Assembly: GCA_020051815.1 (NCBI GenBank)
Contig: JAGVQF010000164.1
Span: forward strand, 1 to 5,198
Length of the DNA: 5,198 nucleotides
From: Candidatus Saganbacteria bacterium
GTDB taxonomy: Bacteria > Margulisbacteria > WOR-1 > O2-12-FULL-45-9 > XYB2-FULL-48-7
Direction of reading: 5' to 3'
The notes beneath the pieces are model-generated. The model searched no databases. It worked only from the letters and a program-made list of their open reading frames with translations, and was not told where the DNA came from. A program made the translations under genes and the position numbers. Positions 4,959-5,198 of this stretch are shown piece after piece. The first letter of the stretch is position 1; each line of letters begins with the position of its first letter.

Positions 4959-5198
4959 ATGCGAATGAAACGGATCAAGCGCGATTTTGCTCGACAATTG
5001 AGACAGAGAGAAACCCCAGTGGAAGAAAAAGTTTGGGAGCTTTTGAGAGACAAACGTCTTTTCGGTCTTAAGTTCAGGCGTCAGCATGTGGTTGAAGGTT
5101 TTGTTGTTGATTTTTATTGTTCAAAACATAAATTTGTAGTCGAACTCGATGGCGGAATACATAATGAAAAGATATCCCCGCCGCTTGCGGCGCGGGTA
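4959..5198 (+). CDS. DUF559 protein (Vsr-like nuclease fold), 3' end outside the window
   Basis: The frame is open from the ATG at 4959 to the window edge, giving 80 residues of a protein usually around 115-130. The DUF559 pattern is clear: an N-terminal basic helix with QRETPVEEKVWELLR (16-30), FRRQH (39-43), VDFYC (50-54) and VELDGGIH (61-68). These proteins share the PD-(D/E)xK-like fold of the very-short-patch repair endonuclease Vsr; Asp51, Glu62 and Asp64 are candidate metal-binding residues. Whether this family cuts DNA in cells is largely untested. The start is uncertain: there is no good ribosome site, and ATG 4965 or TTG 4932 are alternatives. After His68-Asn-Glu-Lys-Ile the sequence departs from the expected family continuation and enters a GC-rich hairpin coding for SPPLAARV, so the gene may carry an in-frame insertion or be broken beyond the edge. 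Confidence 0.8.
   Translation, partial: MRMKRIKRDFARQLRQRETPVEEKVWELLRDKRLFGLKFRRQHVVEGFVVDFYCSKHKFVVELDGGIHNEKISPPLAARV
5173..5198. repeat. GC-rich palindrome inside the DUF559 gene, running to the window edge
   Basis: CCCCGCCGC and GCGGCGCGGG form a 9-bp stem around a TT centre, with one unpaired C at 5193; the A-T pairs beyond (5173-5174 with 5197-5198) lengthen it if T5175 is also unpaired. It falls just after the conserved LDGGIH segment, where the family normally continues without such sequence. It looks like a small palindromic insertion that keeps the frame open as far as can be seen. Confidence 0.6.

Noticed and set aside
4856..5087. Two short - strand open frames across the hairpin after tusA
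   Set aside because: They read through the palindrome and the antisense of the DUF559 gene and have no features of their own.

Overview
The window reads as bacterial DNA: most genes have Shine-Dalgarno sites, the genes are packed tightly on the + strand, and there is a consensus extended -10 element. The main block is about 55-60% G+C by eye. The species cannot be fixed from this sequence. The mix of a sulfur-carrier cluster, an S23-type four-helix-bundle gene and a DUF559 gene with GC hairpins resembles genomes of uncultivated bacteria, but that is an impression and not a result.

Positions 1-4136 hold four genes with gaps of only 3, 4 and 12 bases, so they are probably one transcription unit. 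They are: (1) the 3' four-fifths of a type II (Ca2+-type) P-type ATPase, cut off at the window's left edge; (2) a small exported cupredoxin with a complete CuA ligand set; (3) a cysteine desulfurase-like protein of the IscS/NifS fold; (4) a DsrE/DsrF-like (DsrE3/YrkE-type) sulfur-carrier protein. A TusA gene at 4633-4866 fits the same unit. Proteins 3, 4 and TusA form a plausible sulfur-relay set. The striking point is that the desulfurase homologue has lost the PLP-binding lysine (canonical His-Lys is Asn199-Leu200) but keeps the catalytic-loop cysteine and the other PLP-pocket residues. This places it near the lysine-less IscS known from Archaeoglobus fulgidus, and it may act as a sulfur or cluster-handling partner and not as a normal desulfurase.

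Between the DsrE-like gene and tusA lies a foreign-looking segment at about 4133-4621. It is an AT-rich S23-type four-helix-bundle gene (about 38% G+C by hand count) bracketed by long, nearly matching inverted repeats. It looks like a small cassette inserted into the sulfur operon without damaging either neighbour.

After tusA comes a perfect 11-bp GC-rich hairpin (4905-4929). Then the start of a DUF559 (Vsr-like nuclease fold) gene runs off the right edge, and its frame is entered by another GC-rich hairpin at 5173-5198. The 3' kilobase is therefore accessory, repeat-rich DNA next to a conserved operon.
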